DNA of 64,000 nucleotides from Anianibacter sp965662745 (GCA_965662745.1 CBFIJK010000011.1:7588-71587), one strand, 5' to 3'; shown: positions 26,308 through 35,537, counted from the stretch's first letter. The notes: generated by a model from the sequence alone, not told the origin. Made by a program: numbers and translations.

Positions 26308-26868
26308 ATGAGCACACCGACCATAGCCGCGCTAGCGCTTTGCTTGGGCGCTGCATTTGCGGCGCCTTCGCTGGCCCAGGGTCACGGGCACGGCATGATG
26401 CACGGGGCCGATCGCGCGGGACACGACGAACGCACCATGCCCGGCCTGCGCGGTCTCGATGCCAGCGCCGAAGAGAGCGCCGAGATGGCAGAACTGTTCC
26501 GCCGGTTCCAGGATCTGCGCCGGGACGTCATGCTTTTGCCGAACGGCATCCGCACCTCGACAGGAACCGACGACCCGGACCTGATGGCAACCCTGGCAAG
26601 CCATGTGACCGGTATGATCGCCCGCGTCGAAGAGGGCCGCGATCCGCAAGTCTTCATCCAGTCCCCGACGCTCGATATCTTCTTCGCGCGTGGCGATGCC
26701 ATCGAGACCGAAATCGAATGGACCGATGAAGGGCTTGTCGTCATCCAGACTTCTGACGATCCCGAAATCGTCGCCGCGCTTCAGACCCATGCGGCCGAGG
26801 TCACCGACATGGTCGATCGCGGAATGCAGTCGGTGCATGAACGCATGATGATGCAGGCCGGTAACTAG
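26308..26868 (+). CDS. Secreted His/Met-containing protein of unknown function
   Basis: I do not recognise the family. The 186-aa product has a signal peptide (IAALALCLGAAFAAPSLAQ), then a short GHGHGMMHG stretch that could bind metal. An acidic, helical remainder follows (ESAEMAELFRRFQDLRRD) with a two-strand-like centre and a Met-rich tail ERMMMQAGN. The ATG follows AAGGATCTTTCCG. It lies between mtnP and apt but neither function suggests its role. A periplasmic metal-related role is a guess from the His/Met content. Confidence 0.65.
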   Translation: MSTPTIAALALCLGAAFAAPSLAQGHGHGMMHGADRAGHDERTMPGLRGLDASAEESAEMAELFRRFQDLRRDVMLLPNGIRTSTGTDDPDLMATLASHVTGMIARVEEGRDPQVFIQSPTLDIFFARGDAIETEIEWTDEGLVVIQTSDDPEIVAALQTHAAEVTDMVDRGMQSVHERMMMQAGN

Positions 26869-26936
26869 CGCACCCTTGCGATCCGGGGGCTCTTCTGGGC
26901 TAAAAGGGACGTCCCGTTTTGATCGGAGCCCGACCC

Positions 26937-27476
26937 ATGCAGACTTCCAAAACCGTTCGCGACTACATCCGCACCATTGTCGATTTCCCGCATGAGGGGA
27001 TCTTCTTTCGCGACGTGACGACCCTCTTTGCCGATCCGCGCGGATTTCGCATGGCGGTCGACCAGATGCTGCACCCCTATGCGGGGCAACGGATAGACGC
27101 GGTCGTGGGCCTCGAGGCGCGTGGTTTCATTCTGGGCGGCGCGATCGCGCATCAGCTTGGCACCGGGTTCGTTCCGATCCGCAAGAAGGGCAAACTGCCC
27201 GCCGCGACGATCTCGGAGGCCTATACGCTGGAATACGGCGAGGCGGTCGTCGAGGTGCATGACGACGCCATTCAGGCGGGCCAGAAAATTCTGCTGGTGG
27301 ATGATCTTCTGGCGACCGGCGGCACGGCAGAGGCCGGGATCAAGCTGGTCGAGCGGCTGGGCGGAGAAATCATCGGCTGCGCCTTCGTCATCGACCTGCC
27401 CGATCTGGGCGGGCGGTCGAAGCTCGAAGCGCTGGGGATGGAAGTTCACGCCCTCTGCGCCTTCGACGGCGATTAA
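26937..27476 (+). CDS. apt: Adenine phosphoribosyltransferase
   Basis: Apt makes AMP from adenine and PRPP. The 179-aa protein has the PRPP motif LLVDDLLATGGTA, an adenine-binding VVGLEARGFILGG block and the RKKGKLP loop. The ATG at 26937 is chosen because GGAG lies 8 bases upstream and the product then has standard length. An in-frame upstream extension of six codons is possible. Placement near mtnP makes sense for recycling adenine from methylthioadenosine. Confidence 0.95.
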   Translation: MQTSKTVRDYIRTIVDFPHEGIFFRDVTTLFADPRGFRMAVDQMLHPYAGQRIDAVVGLEARGFILGGAIAHQLGTGFVPIRKKGKLPAATISEAYTLEYGEAVVEVHDDAIQAGQKILLVDDLLATGGTAEAGIKLVERLGGEIIGCAFVIDLPDLGGRSKLEALGMEVHALCAFDGD

Positions 27477-27560
27477 CGAAATCGAAACACCTTGAGGGCA
27501 TAGACGTATCAGGCCCCGACGTGGCAGCGACGCACGGGCCTTTCCCTCATATGTCCTTTG

Positions 27561-27587
27561 ATCCCGCCGGCATGACACCGGCGGGAT
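27561..27587. terminator. Strong hairpin between convergent genes
   Basis: ATCCCGCCGG and CCGGCGGGAT (10 perfect pairs) flank a 7-base loop. The hairpin touches the stop codon of the minus-strand dehydrogenase gene and lies 84 bases after apt. No T run follows on either strand, so RNA 3'-end protection is as likely as termination. Confidence 0.5.
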
Positions 27588-29005
27588 TAAACCTGCCGCA
27601 GGACCGCGCCGGGATTGAGGATGCCCTTGGGATCAAGCGCCCTCTTGATCGCGTGCATCGCCGCCAGCTTGGCCGGATCGCCATAGCGTTCAAGCTCTGC
27701 CACCTTGGCGCGGCCGACCCCGTGTTCTGCGCTGAAGGACCCGTCCATCTCGGCCAATAGCTCGTTCACGATTTCCTTCGCTTGGACGACATCATCCGGG
27801 CGGCCCTTGTTCGTCTCACCTGACCTCGGGAAAACGTTGAAGTGCAGGTTCCCGTCGCCAAGATGCCCGAAACAGTTGATCCGGCAGCCCATCGCGTCCT
27901 TGAGCGCCACCTCCGCGCGAGTGATGAATTCCGGGATCAGGCTGAGCGGCAATGAGATATCGTTCGAAACGATCGCGCCGACCTTGCGATTGGCAAGCGG
28001 GATCGATTCGCGCACCGTCCAGAATTCGTGCCGCTGCTGCTGGGACTGGGCGATGACGCCGTCCGACACGAGGTCCGCCGCGAACGCCTCGGCGAACAGC
28101 GTCTCCAGCGCCTCTTCGGCCCCGAGGCCACGCGGCAGGCCCAGATCGATCAGAACGGTCCAGTCGGGCGGATCGGGGAAGGGTTGGCGCAGGTCGAAGC
28201 CTTCGTCTTGGAGAAAGTGCAGCCCCTGCCCCGAGATCAACTCGAACGCGGAAATCCCGTCGCCGATCTGCGCTTGCGCCATGGCCAGAAGATCGAGGGC
28301 CGCAGCGGGACTGGGCACGACCATCATCGCGGCGCCCGTCGCTGCCGGGCGGGGATAAAGACGCAGCACGGCGGCCGTGATGATGCCAAGCGTACCTTCC
28401 GCCCCGATCAGAAGGTTCTTCAGATCATAGCCCGTGTTATCCTTGCGCAGCCGCCGCAAGCCGTTCCAGACCGTGCCGTCCGGCAGCACGGCCTCCAGCC
28501 CAAGCACCAGATCGCGCGCGTTGCCGTAGCGCAGGACATTCACGCCGCCCGCATTGGTGCCCAAGAGCCCGCCGATCCGCGCCGATCCTTCGGAGGCGAG
28601 CGATAGTGGAAACAGGCGATCCGCCGCTTCCGCTGCCTCTTGCACCGTTTGCAGAATCGCGCCCGCCTCGACGATCATCACGTTTTCGGTTGGGTAAACG
28701 GCCCGGATGGCGTTCATCCGTTCCAGCGACAGAAGGATCGGCGCGGGGCCATCGGTCATGACCTGCCCGCCAACAAGGCCGGTGCCGCCGCCATAGGGAA
28801 TGACGGGCACCGAAAGTTCTGCCGCGAGACCGATCAGTACGGCGACCTCGCCGGTATTCGCAGGGGCCACCACGGCGCCAGCAGCGCCCTCATACAGCCC
28901 GCGCGGCTCTTCCAGATAGCGCGGCTCGACCGCGCGGCGTGCACCGGGCAGGGCCGCGTCAATGCGGGCGATGACGCTGTCGTCACAGGGGTTCAGGCGG
29001 CTCAT
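27587..29005 (-). CDS. FAD-linked 2-hydroxyacid dehydrogenase (GlcD / D2HGDH type)
   Basis: The 472-aa flavoprotein has the PCMH-type FAD domain (VPVIPYGGGTGLVGGQ, then GGLLGTNAGGVNVLRYG and IGAEGTLGIITAA). The C-terminal domain has CFGHLGDGNLHFNV and SFSAEHGVG, the metal-binding histidines and Glu of the D-lactate / D-2-hydroxyglutarate dehydrogenase group. The absence of GlcE/GlcF neighbours argues against a glycolate oxidase subunit. D-2-hydroxyglutarate or D-lactate are the likeliest substrates, but sequence alone does not decide. It is downstream of nothing obvious and ends at a strong hairpin. Confidence 0.88.
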   Translation of the reverse strand: MSRLNPCDDSVIARIDAALPGARRAVEPRYLEEPRGLYEGAAGAVVAPANTGEVAVLIGLAAELSVPVIPYGGGTGLVGGQVMTDGPAPILLSLERMNAIRAVYPTENVMIVEAGAILQTVQEAAEAADRLFPLSLASEGSARIGGLLGTNAGGVNVLRYGNARDLVLGLEAVLPDGTVWNGLRRLRKDNTGYDLKNLLIGAEGTLGIITAAVLRLYPRPAATGAAMMVVPSPAAALDLLAMAQAQIGDGISAFELISGQGLHFLQDEGFDLRQPFPDPPDWTVLIDLGLPRGLGAEEALETLFAEAFAADLVSDGVIAQSQQQRHEFWTVRESIPLANRKVGAIVSNDISLPLSLIPEFITRAEVALKDAMGCRINCFGHLGDGNLHFNVFPRSGETNKGRPDDVVQAKEIVNELLAEMDGSFSAEHGVGRAKVAELERYGDPAKLAAMHAIKRALDPKGILNPGAVLRQV

Positions 29006-29045
29006 GCAGACGTTATGCGACGCGCCAAAGCCATCGGCAACCGCA

Positions 29046-29861
29046 TCAGTTCAGGCGCTGCGGCTCCAGCACGACGACCGTCGGGCGCGGCGGCAGATCG
29101 CGCAGCGACATCACAAGGCTCGATGTCTCGCGGCGGTCGATGATAAATTCGTCCGACATGCCCGCAAGGAACGTCTCGAGCGCGCCGCGCCCGAACCAGT
29201 GCATGGGGATCACCACCGAGGATTTCAGCCGTTTCAGGATGCGCTGCATCGTCGCCAGATCCAGCGTCAGCCCGCCATCCACCGCCGCCATGACCACATC
29301 GAGCCGCCCCAGCGCGGCATATTGTTCCTCGTTCGGCTCATGGTGCAGATGCCCCAGATGGCCGATGCACAGGCCCGCGACCTCGAAGACGAAGATCGAG
29401 TTTCCATTCTCTTCGACCATGCCGAACCCGCGGCGGATATCGGTCGAGACATTGCGCACGAGCACATCCTCGATCTCGACGTAATGCTCGATCCCCTCGC
29501 CCGGCACCTCACCCCAACCTGGCATTGGATATTGGATCGCAGGATCGACATTGGCGGTCCAATGCGTGCCATGAGCGTGGTTCATCGTCACCACATCGGG
29601 AATGAAATCGGCCATGCCGGTAAAGCCTGAATAATCGGTGACGATGTTCAGACCGCCTTCGCTGCGGATCAGGAACATGGCGTGGTCGATATAGTGGATC
29701 AGTACCGAGAATTGCGGGACCGGTTCGGCATAGCTGGCGTGGCGCAGGTATTCGAGGCCCGGCGCGGCATCAGCGATGGCAATGCAGTGACTTGCAGGCC
29801 TGTCCTGCGCGGCAATGGGAAACGCAGTCAAAAGCGACAGGGCGAAAGCAAGTGCGCGCAT
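29046..29861 (-). CDS. Secreted metallo-beta-lactamase-fold protein
   Basis: The 271-aa product has a signal peptide (ALAFALSLLTAFPIAA). The mature part has an MBL layout: FSVLIHYIDHAMFLI, TDYSGF, then MNHAHGTHW in the place of the HxHxDH motif, GHLGHLH and IPMHWF near the end. It resembles the L-ascorbate-lactonase/UlaG-like group that strips the usual motif, so the metal site may be variant. The start at 29859-29861 is set by the signal peptide. The substrate is unknown. It may be cotranscribed with the dehydrogenase gene 40 bases downstream. Confidence 0.75.
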   Translation of the reverse strand: MRALAFALSLLTAFPIAAQDRPASHCIAIADAAPGLEYLRHASYAEPVPQFSVLIHYIDHAMFLIRSEGGLNIVTDYSGFTGMADFIPDVVTMNHAHGTHWTANVDPAIQYPMPGWGEVPGEGIEHYVEIEDVLVRNVSTDIRRGFGMVEENGNSIFVFEVAGLCIGHLGHLHHEPNEEQYAALGRLDVVMAAVDGGLTLDLATMQRILKRLKSSVVIPMHWFGRGALETFLAGMSDEFIIDRRETSSLVMSLRDLPPRPTVVVLEPQRLN

Positions 29862-29942
29862 GGTCCGGGCCTTTCGTTGATCTAAGTCGAAAGGTAGCGC
29901 ATGCGCGAGGCCCGGCAAAATCACGAAAGATTTGGGCGCCGT

Positions 29943-30533
29943 CTAGGCCAGCCCGATATCGGTGCGGCCCCGTCGATCGCCGCGCAAATTGGCGTAAAGC
30001 ACATGATTGCGCCAGCGCCCGTTTATCTGAAGATAACTTTGCGCGACGCCTTCATACTTGAAGCCCGATTTTTCCAGCACCCCGCGCGAGGCGGCGTTTT
30101 CGGGAAGGCACGCGGCCTCGACCCGGCTGAGGTCGAGCGTATGGAACGCGTAGTGCACCAGCGCCTGTATCGCGTCTCGCATATAGCCCTGCCGCGCGTG
30201 CCGCTCGCCGATCCAATAGCCAAGCGTTCCCGATTGCGCAGGCCCGCGCCGGATATTGTCGAGCGTAATCGCGCCGACGAGCATCTCGTCCATCCGCCGA
30301 AACATGAAGAGCGGCACTGCCGTCTCGCCGCTGATGGACCGCTGCGCCCAGTAAATGCGGTTGGTGAAAGACTTGCGCGACAGGTGATCGTCGGCCCAGG
30401 TCGGCTCCCACGGCTGCAGGAATTCGGCAGAGTTGGACCTCAGGCTCGTCCAGGCCCGGAAATCACCGTGATGCGGTGGCCGCAGGATCAACCGATCCGT
30501 GTCGATCCGGACCGTCCGCTTGCGCAGAAACAT
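29943..30533 (-). CDS. rimJ: GNAT acetyltransferase, RimJ/RimL type
   Basis: The 196-aa enzyme has the RimJ-like order: TDRLILRPPHHGDF at the N-terminus, acetyl-CoA-binding YWIGERHARQGYMRDA, and ENAASRGVLEKSGFKYEG near the end. RimJ acetylates the N-terminus of ribosomal protein S5, and related enzymes have other targets. The start ATG overlaps the peptidase stop as TGATG, so translation is coupled. It is the last gene of the long minus-strand run that starts with coxB. Confidence 0.85.
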   Translation of the reverse strand: MFLRKRTVRIDTDRLILRPPHHGDFRAWTSLRSNSAEFLQPWEPTWADDHLSRKSFTNRIYWAQRSISGETAVPLFMFRRMDEMLVGAITLDNIRRGPAQSGTLGYWIGERHARQGYMRDAIQALVHYAFHTLDLSRVEAACLPENAASRGVLEKSGFKYEGVAQSYLQINGRWRNHVLYANLRGDRRGRTDIGLA

Positions 30534-31792
30534 CAGGCCGCAAGCCTGTCGCGGATCGCCCCCAGATCGGCCTGCCCGGCCTCTGGCCCGTATACACTGA
30601 GGGCCGCAGGCGCGATATTCGTCTCACCGGCAAAGCGCAGCACGTCGTCACGGCCAACGGCCTCGATGCGCTCTATCGTTTCCTCGATGGTTGGCACGCG
30701 GTTCCAGATGGAAACAAGCCGCGCAAGGCGTTCGGCGCGGGCAGACGGGCTTTCCAGCCCCATGAGAAGTCCTGCCTTCATCTGGGCGCGGGCGCGCAGC
30801 ACCTCGGCCTCGGACATATCGTCGGCCGCACGAGCAACTTCGCGCGCCGTGATCTCGGCCAGTTCCGCCAGTTGCGCGCCGGATGTGCCTGCGTAGATCG
30901 TGGTCATGCCGGTATCGGCATAGGCCCCGGACTGCGCGAAGATCGTGTAGCACAGGCCACGGTTCTCGCGGATTTCCTGGAAAAGCCGTGATGACATGCC
31001 GCCACCAAGCGCGGTCGTGTAGACCTGCGCGGTGTAGATGTCGTCATGGCGATATCCCGGTCCTTCGAGCGCCAGCGCGAAATGCACCTGTTCCAGCGCT
31101 TTGACTTCGCGCCGCTCGCCGATCTCGAATTTCGCGGGGCTTGCCTGGCGCAGCTCGACGGGCGACAGGTGCCCAAACAGCCGCTCTGCCTCGCGCACCA
31201 GCCAATCATGATCAACCGCGCCCGCCGCTGACAGGATCATCTGCCCCGGACCATAATGTTCAGCCACGAAACCCGACAGATCCTCGCGCGTGAAGCTCGA
31301 CACGCGTTCGCTGGGCCCAAGGATCGACCGCCCGATAGCCTGATCGGGATACGCGACCTCTTGCAGCCAGTCGAAGACCACATCGTCGGGTGTGTCGAGA
31401 ACCTGACCAATTTCTTGCAGGATCACACCGCGCTCGACCTCGATCTCGCGATCATCGAACACGGGGTTCAGCACGATGTCGGAAATCACGTCAAGCGCCA
31501 GCGCGGCGTCGTCTTCGAGAACGCGGGCGTAAAAAGCGGTCATCTCGCGGCTGGTATAGGCGTTGATATAGCCGCCCACATCCTCGATTTCCTCGGCGAT
31601 CTGAAGCGCACTGCGTGTCTTGGTGCCCTTGAACGCCATATGCTCAAGGAAATGCGCGATGCCGTTCTGCTCCAGTCGCTCGTGCCGCCCGCCGGCCATG
31701 ACCCAAAGGCCAAGGGCCGTGGAATGCAGAGACGGCATGAGTTCGGACACGACCCGAAAGCCGTTGGAAAGCGTGGTGATCTGGACGGTCAA
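30533..31792 (-). CDS. M16-family zinc metallopeptidase (processing-peptidase-like)
   Basis: The 419-aa protein has the inverted zinc motif HFLEH, with the third ligand in EVERGVILQEI about 75 residues on, and the C-terminal M16 half with GGGMSSRLFQEIRE. It is the homologue of mitochondrial processing peptidase beta. In bacteria it may degrade peptides. The start is TTG: TTGA overlaps the thrC stop, AGGAG lies 10 bases upstream, and the next ATG would remove 18 conserved residues. Coupling to thrC and rimJ is tight on both sides. Confidence 0.9.
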   Translation of the reverse strand: MTVQITTLSNGFRVVSELMPSLHSTALGLWVMAGGRHERLEQNGIAHFLEHMAFKGTKTRSALQIAEEIEDVGGYINAYTSREMTAFYARVLEDDAALALDVISDIVLNPVFDDREIEVERGVILQEIGQVLDTPDDVVFDWLQEVAYPDQAIGRSILGPSERVSSFTREDLSGFVAEHYGPGQMILSAAGAVDHDWLVREAERLFGHLSPVELRQASPAKFEIGERREVKALEQVHFALALEGPGYRHDDIYTAQVYTTALGGGMSSRLFQEIRENRGLCYTIFAQSGAYADTGMTTIYAGTSGAQLAELAEITAREVARAADDMSEAEVLRARAQMKAGLLMGLESPSARAERLARLVSIWNRVPTIEETIERIEAVGRDDVLRFAGETNIAPAALSVYGPEAGQADLGAIRDRLAA

Positions 31793-33177
31793 CGCGAGAT
31801 ACGCTCCTGAATAAGGGATGTCAGCGCGCCAAGGTCATTTGGGGTCTCGGTCATACGCTCGGGCCTGTCATAGAGATCGGCCATTCGGTTGGGAAGAGGC
31901 GGACGAATGCCGGTGGCCGCCTCGACCGCATCGGGGAATTTTGCCGGATGCGCTGTGGCGAGCGTGATCATCGGGACGGGCCCCAGATGATCGCGCGCGA
32001 CCTTCACGCCCACGGCGGAATGGGGGCACAGAACCTCGCCCGTCTCTGCGTGAGAGGTGCGGATTTCGGTGCTGGTCTCTTCTTCGGACGCGCGACCCGA
32101 GGAAAACACATCGCGCAGACGGTCCAGCGCGCCCTGGCTGACGGTGAACCCGCCTTCGGTCTTCAGCGCGTCCATCTGCTGCGCCACAGCTCGCCCATCG
32201 CGGTCGTAGACATCGAACAGCGCGCGTTCGAAATTCGACGAGACCTGGATATCCATCGACGGGCTGATCGAAGGGGTCACGCCCTCTTTCACATGGGCGC
32301 CGGTCGCGATGGTTCGGTGCAGGATGTCGTTCTGGTTCGTGGCGATCACAAGCCGGTCGATGGGCAGGCCCATGCGCTTGGCGATGTAGCCCGCAAAGAT
32401 GTCGCCGAAATTGCCCGTGGGCACGGTGAAGCTGACCGGGCGGTGCGGCGCGCCAAGCGAGACGGCGGAAGAGAAGTAATAAACGACCTGCGCCAGCACC
32501 CGCGCCCAGTTTATCGAATTGACGCCGGCCAAGCGCACGGAATCGCGGAACTCGAAATCGTTGAACATGTCCTTCAGCGCCGCCTGGCAATCGTCGAAAT
32601 CGCCTTCGACAGCAAGCGCGTGGACATTGTCCTCGACCGGCGTTGTCATCTGGCGGCGCTGCACTTCGCTGACGCGGCCCTGCGGGAACAGGATAAAGAC
32701 GTCGACGGCATTCAGGCCCCGGAACGCCTCGATCGCCGCGCTGCCGGTGTCGCCACTGGTCGCGCCGACGATGGTCACCCTCTCGCCCGACCGGGTCAGC
32801 GCAGCCTCGAACAGCTGGCCGATCAGCTGCATTGCAAAGTCCTTGAAGGCCAGCGTCGGGCCGTGAAACAGCTCCAGCAGGAAATGGTTTGGCGCAAGCT
32901 GCTTCAACGGAGCGCGGGCGGGATGATCAAAGCCCGCATAGGCGCGCTCGATAATCCCTCGAAACTCGTCATCTGTGAACGTGTCTCCGATGAAGGGGCG
33001 CATGACGCGAAACGCGATGTCTTCATAACTGAGACCGGCAAGTTCCGCGATTTCGTCATGGGTCATCTGCGGGATGGTTTCGGGCACATAGAGCCCGCCG
33101 TCACGGGCAAGCCCGGTCAGCATCGCCTCTTCGAAGCTCAGCACGGGCGCCTGCCCGCGAGTCGAAACATACCGCAT
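31789..33177 (-). CDS. thrC: Threonine synthase
   Basis: ThrC converts O-phosphohomoserine to threonine with PLP. The 462-aa protein is of the longer bacterial/fungal class. It has the N-terminal YVSTRGQAPVLSFEEA block, the PLP lysine in FHGPTLAFKDFAMQ and a phosphate-binding GATSGDTGSAA. It starts 13 bases after the surf1 stop and overlaps the following peptidase start by 4 bases. This surf1-thrC-M16 order has no metabolic logic but is, as I recall, common in Rhodobacterales. Confidence 0.95.
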   Translation of the reverse strand: MRYVSTRGQAPVLSFEEAMLTGLARDGGLYVPETIPQMTHDEIAELAGLSYEDIAFRVMRPFIGDTFTDDEFRGIIERAYAGFDHPARAPLKQLAPNHFLLELFHGPTLAFKDFAMQLIGQLFEAALTRSGERVTIVGATSGDTGSAAIEAFRGLNAVDVFILFPQGRVSEVQRRQMTTPVEDNVHALAVEGDFDDCQAALKDMFNDFEFRDSVRLAGVNSINWARVLAQVVYYFSSAVSLGAPHRPVSFTVPTGNFGDIFAGYIAKRMGLPIDRLVIATNQNDILHRTIATGAHVKEGVTPSISPSMDIQVSSNFERALFDVYDRDGRAVAQQMDALKTEGGFTVSQGALDRLRDVFSSGRASEEETSTEIRTSHAETGEVLCPHSAVGVKVARDHLGPVPMITLATAHPAKFPDAVEAATGIRPPLPNRMADLYDRPERMTETPNDLGALTSLIQERISR

Positions 33178-33190
33178 GAAACGTCTTTCC

Positions 33191-33865
33191 TCAGATAGTC
33201 CGGCGTCTGATACGCCACAGCAGGAACGCTGTCATCCCCAGCCATACCGCGCAGAGCGAAAACCATGTGATCGCATAGGTCAGGTGGTCATTGGGGATGC
33301 CATCGGTGGACACCGGCAGCGGCGTGACGGCGGTTTCCGCAGGATCCATTTGCCGTGCGACCATCAGTAGGGGCTCGGTGTTCAGCGCCGCCGCGATCGC
33401 ATCGACGTCACGCGCGAACCACAGGTCGTCTTCGACATCCGGCTCTGGCGTGAAGCTGTCGATCTCATCCGGCCAGTGGAGGTTGCCTGTCACCGTGGCC
33501 GCTCCGGGCATTTCCACCCTGCCCTGCGCTGCGACCGGGACGATACCGCGATCGACAAGGACGCGGCGGCCATTCGTTTCGAAGGGCGAGATCACGCGAA
33601 AGACCGCGCCGAGATCCTTGACGCTGGCCAAAACGAAGATTGCCTCTTCACCGAACTGCCCCGTCGCCTTGACCGGCAAATATCGGTCCGCCTCGGGGTC
33701 GGGGTTTGCAGGCAACTCCACCGGCGCGGCGTCGATGCGGGCGGTGATATCGGCGAGGATCGCTTCTTTCCAGGCAAGGCGCTGGACCTGCCAGACGCCG
33801 AGCGCCAGCAGAATCGCGGCCCCGACGATCCCGATCAATGCCGCCCCAATCACCTGTTTCGTCAT
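33191..33865 (-). CDS. surf1: SURF1-family cytochrome oxidase assembly factor
   Basis: SURF1 helps insert heme a into cytochrome oxidase subunit I. The 224-aa protein has the two-helix layout: an N-terminal helix (AALIGIVGAAILLALGVWQVQRL), a periplasmic domain, and a C-terminal helix (HLTYAITWFSLCAVWLGMTAFL) with the conserved YAITWF. The GVWQVQRLAWK and VDRGIVP motifs are typical. A terminator lies between coxC and this gene, so it may depend on read-through or its own promoter. Confidence 0.9.
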   Translation of the reverse strand: MTKQVIGAALIGIVGAAILLALGVWQVQRLAWKEAILADITARIDAAPVELPANPDPEADRYLPVKATGQFGEEAIFVLASVKDLGAVFRVISPFETNGRRVLVDRGIVPVAAQGRVEMPGAATVTGNLHWPDEIDSFTPEPDVEDDLWFARDVDAIAAALNTEPLLMVARQMDPAETAVTPLPVSTDGIPNDHLTYAITWFSLCAVWLGMTAFLLWRIRRRTI

Positions 33866-33881
33866 GTCAGTGCCCCCGACA

Positions 33882-33910
33882 GGAAAAGGGCGCGAGTGTC
33901 CCGCGCCCTT
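33882..33910 (-). terminator. Rho-independent terminator after coxC
   Basis: On the minus strand AAGGGCGCG pairs with CGCGCCCTT (33886-33894 and 33902-33910, 7-base loop) and leads into TTTTCC. It marks the end of the oxidase transcript before surf1. Confidence 0.65.
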
Positions 33911-33943
33911 GGTCTATTTCGGTGCTCTATCGCAGCGGCGCGA

Positions 33944-34735
33944 TCAGCTGCCCCAAATGTAGATCGCAGCAAAGAGGAACAGCCACACAACGTCAACGAA
34001 GTGCCAGTACCATGCGGCTGCTTCGAACCCGATATGCTTTTCGGGGGTGAAGTGCCCGGCCAGCGCGCGCATCAGGCAGACAAAAAGGAACACGGTGCCG
34101 ATCACGACATGCGCGCCATGAAAGCCCGTCGCCATGAAGAAGTTCGCGCCGTAGATATTGCCCGAGAAGCCGAAGGCGGCGTGGGAATATTCGTAGGCTT
34201 GGAACACGGTGAAGATAGCGCCCAGCACGATGGAAAGGATCAGGCCGTTCACAAGGTCCTTCCGGTTATTCTCATGCACCAGCGCGTGGTGCGCCCAGGT
34301 CGCTGCCGCGCCCGAGCAGAGCAGGATCAGCGTGTTGATCAGCGGCAGGTGCCAGGGATCGAAAGTCTCGATCGAGGGCGGCGGCCACTGGCCTTCGGAG
34401 AATTCCTGCATCGGGTAGATGGCGTGCTTGAAGAACGACCAGAACCACGCCGCGAAGAACATGACTTCCGACATGATGAACATGATGAAGCCATAGCGCA
34501 GGCCGATGCGAACGACCGGCGTGTGATCGCCGACCTTGGATTCCTCGACCATATCCGACCACCAGGCGAACATGACATAGCAGACGCCGGCAAAGCCGAT
34601 GAGGAACATCCAAGGGCCATTGCCGTGGAACCAAAGGACGGCCCCGAACAGCATGATGAAGGCCGAAACGGCGGCGATAAACGGCCAGATCGACGGCTGG
34701 AGAATGTGGTAGTCGTGGTTCTTTGCGTGCGCCAT
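33944..34735 (-). CDS. coxC: Cytochrome c oxidase subunit III
   Basis: The 263-aa protein has seven hydrophobic segments typical of subunit III, starting with HDYHILQPSIWPFIAA. It has the conserved motifs MFFAAWFWSFF with the carboxylate region downstream, HHALVHENN and FHGAHVVIGT. It belongs to the aa3-type oxidase whose subunit II is encoded by coxB in the same cluster. Subunit I is not in the window. It ends at a terminator. Confidence 0.95.
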   Translation of the reverse strand: MAHAKNHDYHILQPSIWPFIAAVSAFIMLFGAVLWFHGNGPWMFLIGFAGVCYVMFAWWSDMVEESKVGDHTPVVRIGLRYGFIMFIMSEVMFFAAWFWSFFKHAIYPMQEFSEGQWPPPSIETFDPWHLPLINTLILLCSGAAATWAHHALVHENNRKDLVNGLILSIVLGAIFTVFQAYEYSHAAFGFSGNIYGANFFMATGFHGAHVVIGTVFLFVCLMRALAGHFTPEKHIGFEAAAWYWHFVDVVWLFLFAAIYIWGS

Positions 34736-34767
34736 GAGTCTTGGTCCCTCGTCGGACGGTCTTTGAT

Positions 34768-35349
34768 CTAGTTGGTGTCGGTTTCGCGGGTCACGTCAAG
34801 GGCCGCTTGCTGATCGAGATAGTCCTCGGGCAGCGGCGCTTCGTGGAAGGTATAGGACAGGGTGATCTTGTTCACGTATTTCGCGTCGCGGTCGGTCGTG
34901 ATCTCGGGATCGACATAGAAGGTAACCGGCATCTCGACGCGCTCTCCCGGCTCCAGCACCTGCATTTCGAAGCAGAAGCAGTCGATCTTGGTGAAAAAGC
35001 CGCCCGCCTCATAGGGGAAGACATTGTAACTGGCCGATCCGGCGATGGGCTTGTCGGTGGGGTTGTACGCCTCGTAAAAGGCAAGGCCCGTCTCTCCGAT
35101 GCGGATTTCCATCTCGGTCACGGCCGGTTTGAAATCCCATGCAAAGCCCCGCGCCTTGGAGGCGTCGAACCGGATCTTGATGGTCTCGTCCAGCACGGTT
35201 TCGGACCCGGCGTCGGCATAGGCTGTCGTGCCGCCAAAGCCGGTGACGCGGCAGAACCAATCGTAGAACGGCACCGATGCCCAGGCGAGCGACCCCATCA
35301 GGATCACGACGCCAACGGCCTGTGCGGCGGTTTTCTGAGGTCCCGTCAT
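34768..35349 (-). CDS. ctaG: Cytochrome oxidase assembly protein CtaG (Cox11)
   Basis: Cox11 inserts CuB into subunit I from the periplasmic side. The 193-aa protein has one N-terminal membrane helix (AVGVVILMGSLAWASVPFYDWFC), the conserved FCRVTGFGG, and the copper-binding pair in DCFCFEMQ. Its start overlaps the stop of the small gene upstream by one base (TGATG), so the two are translationally coupled. Confidence 0.95.
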   Translation of the reverse strand: MTGPQKTAAQAVGVVILMGSLAWASVPFYDWFCRVTGFGGTTAYADAGSETVLDETIKIRFDASKARGFAWDFKPAVTEMEIRIGETGLAFYEAYNPTDKPIAGSASYNVFPYEAGGFFTKIDCFCFEMQVLEPGERVEMPVTFYVDPEITTDRDAKYVNKITLSYTFHEAPLPEDYLDQQAALDVTRETDTN

Positions 35350-35537
35350 CAGTTCCCCTCCACCGGGGCCAGTTCCGGGCGCACAACGTGGTCAAAGCCC
35401 TGAACCGCGCCAATCTGCTGAACCTTCACAACGGTAAGCCCCAGCACAATCACGACGAACGCCACAAGGCACAGGCCAACGCCGATATTCCGGCTGGAAC
35501 GGCGGGTGTGGATTTCATGTTCGACCTTCATCGCCAT
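35349..35537 (-). CDS. Small membrane protein in the oxidase cluster (CoxF-like)
   Basis: The 62-aa product has a charged N-terminus (MAMKVEHEIHTRRSSRN) and one membrane helix (VGLCLVAFVVIVLGLTVV) with a periplasmic tail. Small proteins in this position between ctaB and ctaG are usual in Rhodobacterales oxidase operons. A role in assembly is inferred from position only. The ATG at 35535-35537 overlaps the ctaB stop (TGATG). A GTG one codon earlier is also possible. The stop overlaps the ctaG start, so ctaB, this gene and ctaG form one coupled chain. Confidence 0.8.
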   Translation of the reverse strand: MAMKVEHEIHTRRSSRNIGVGLCLVAFVVIVLGLTVVKVQQIGAVQGFDHVVRPELAPVEGN

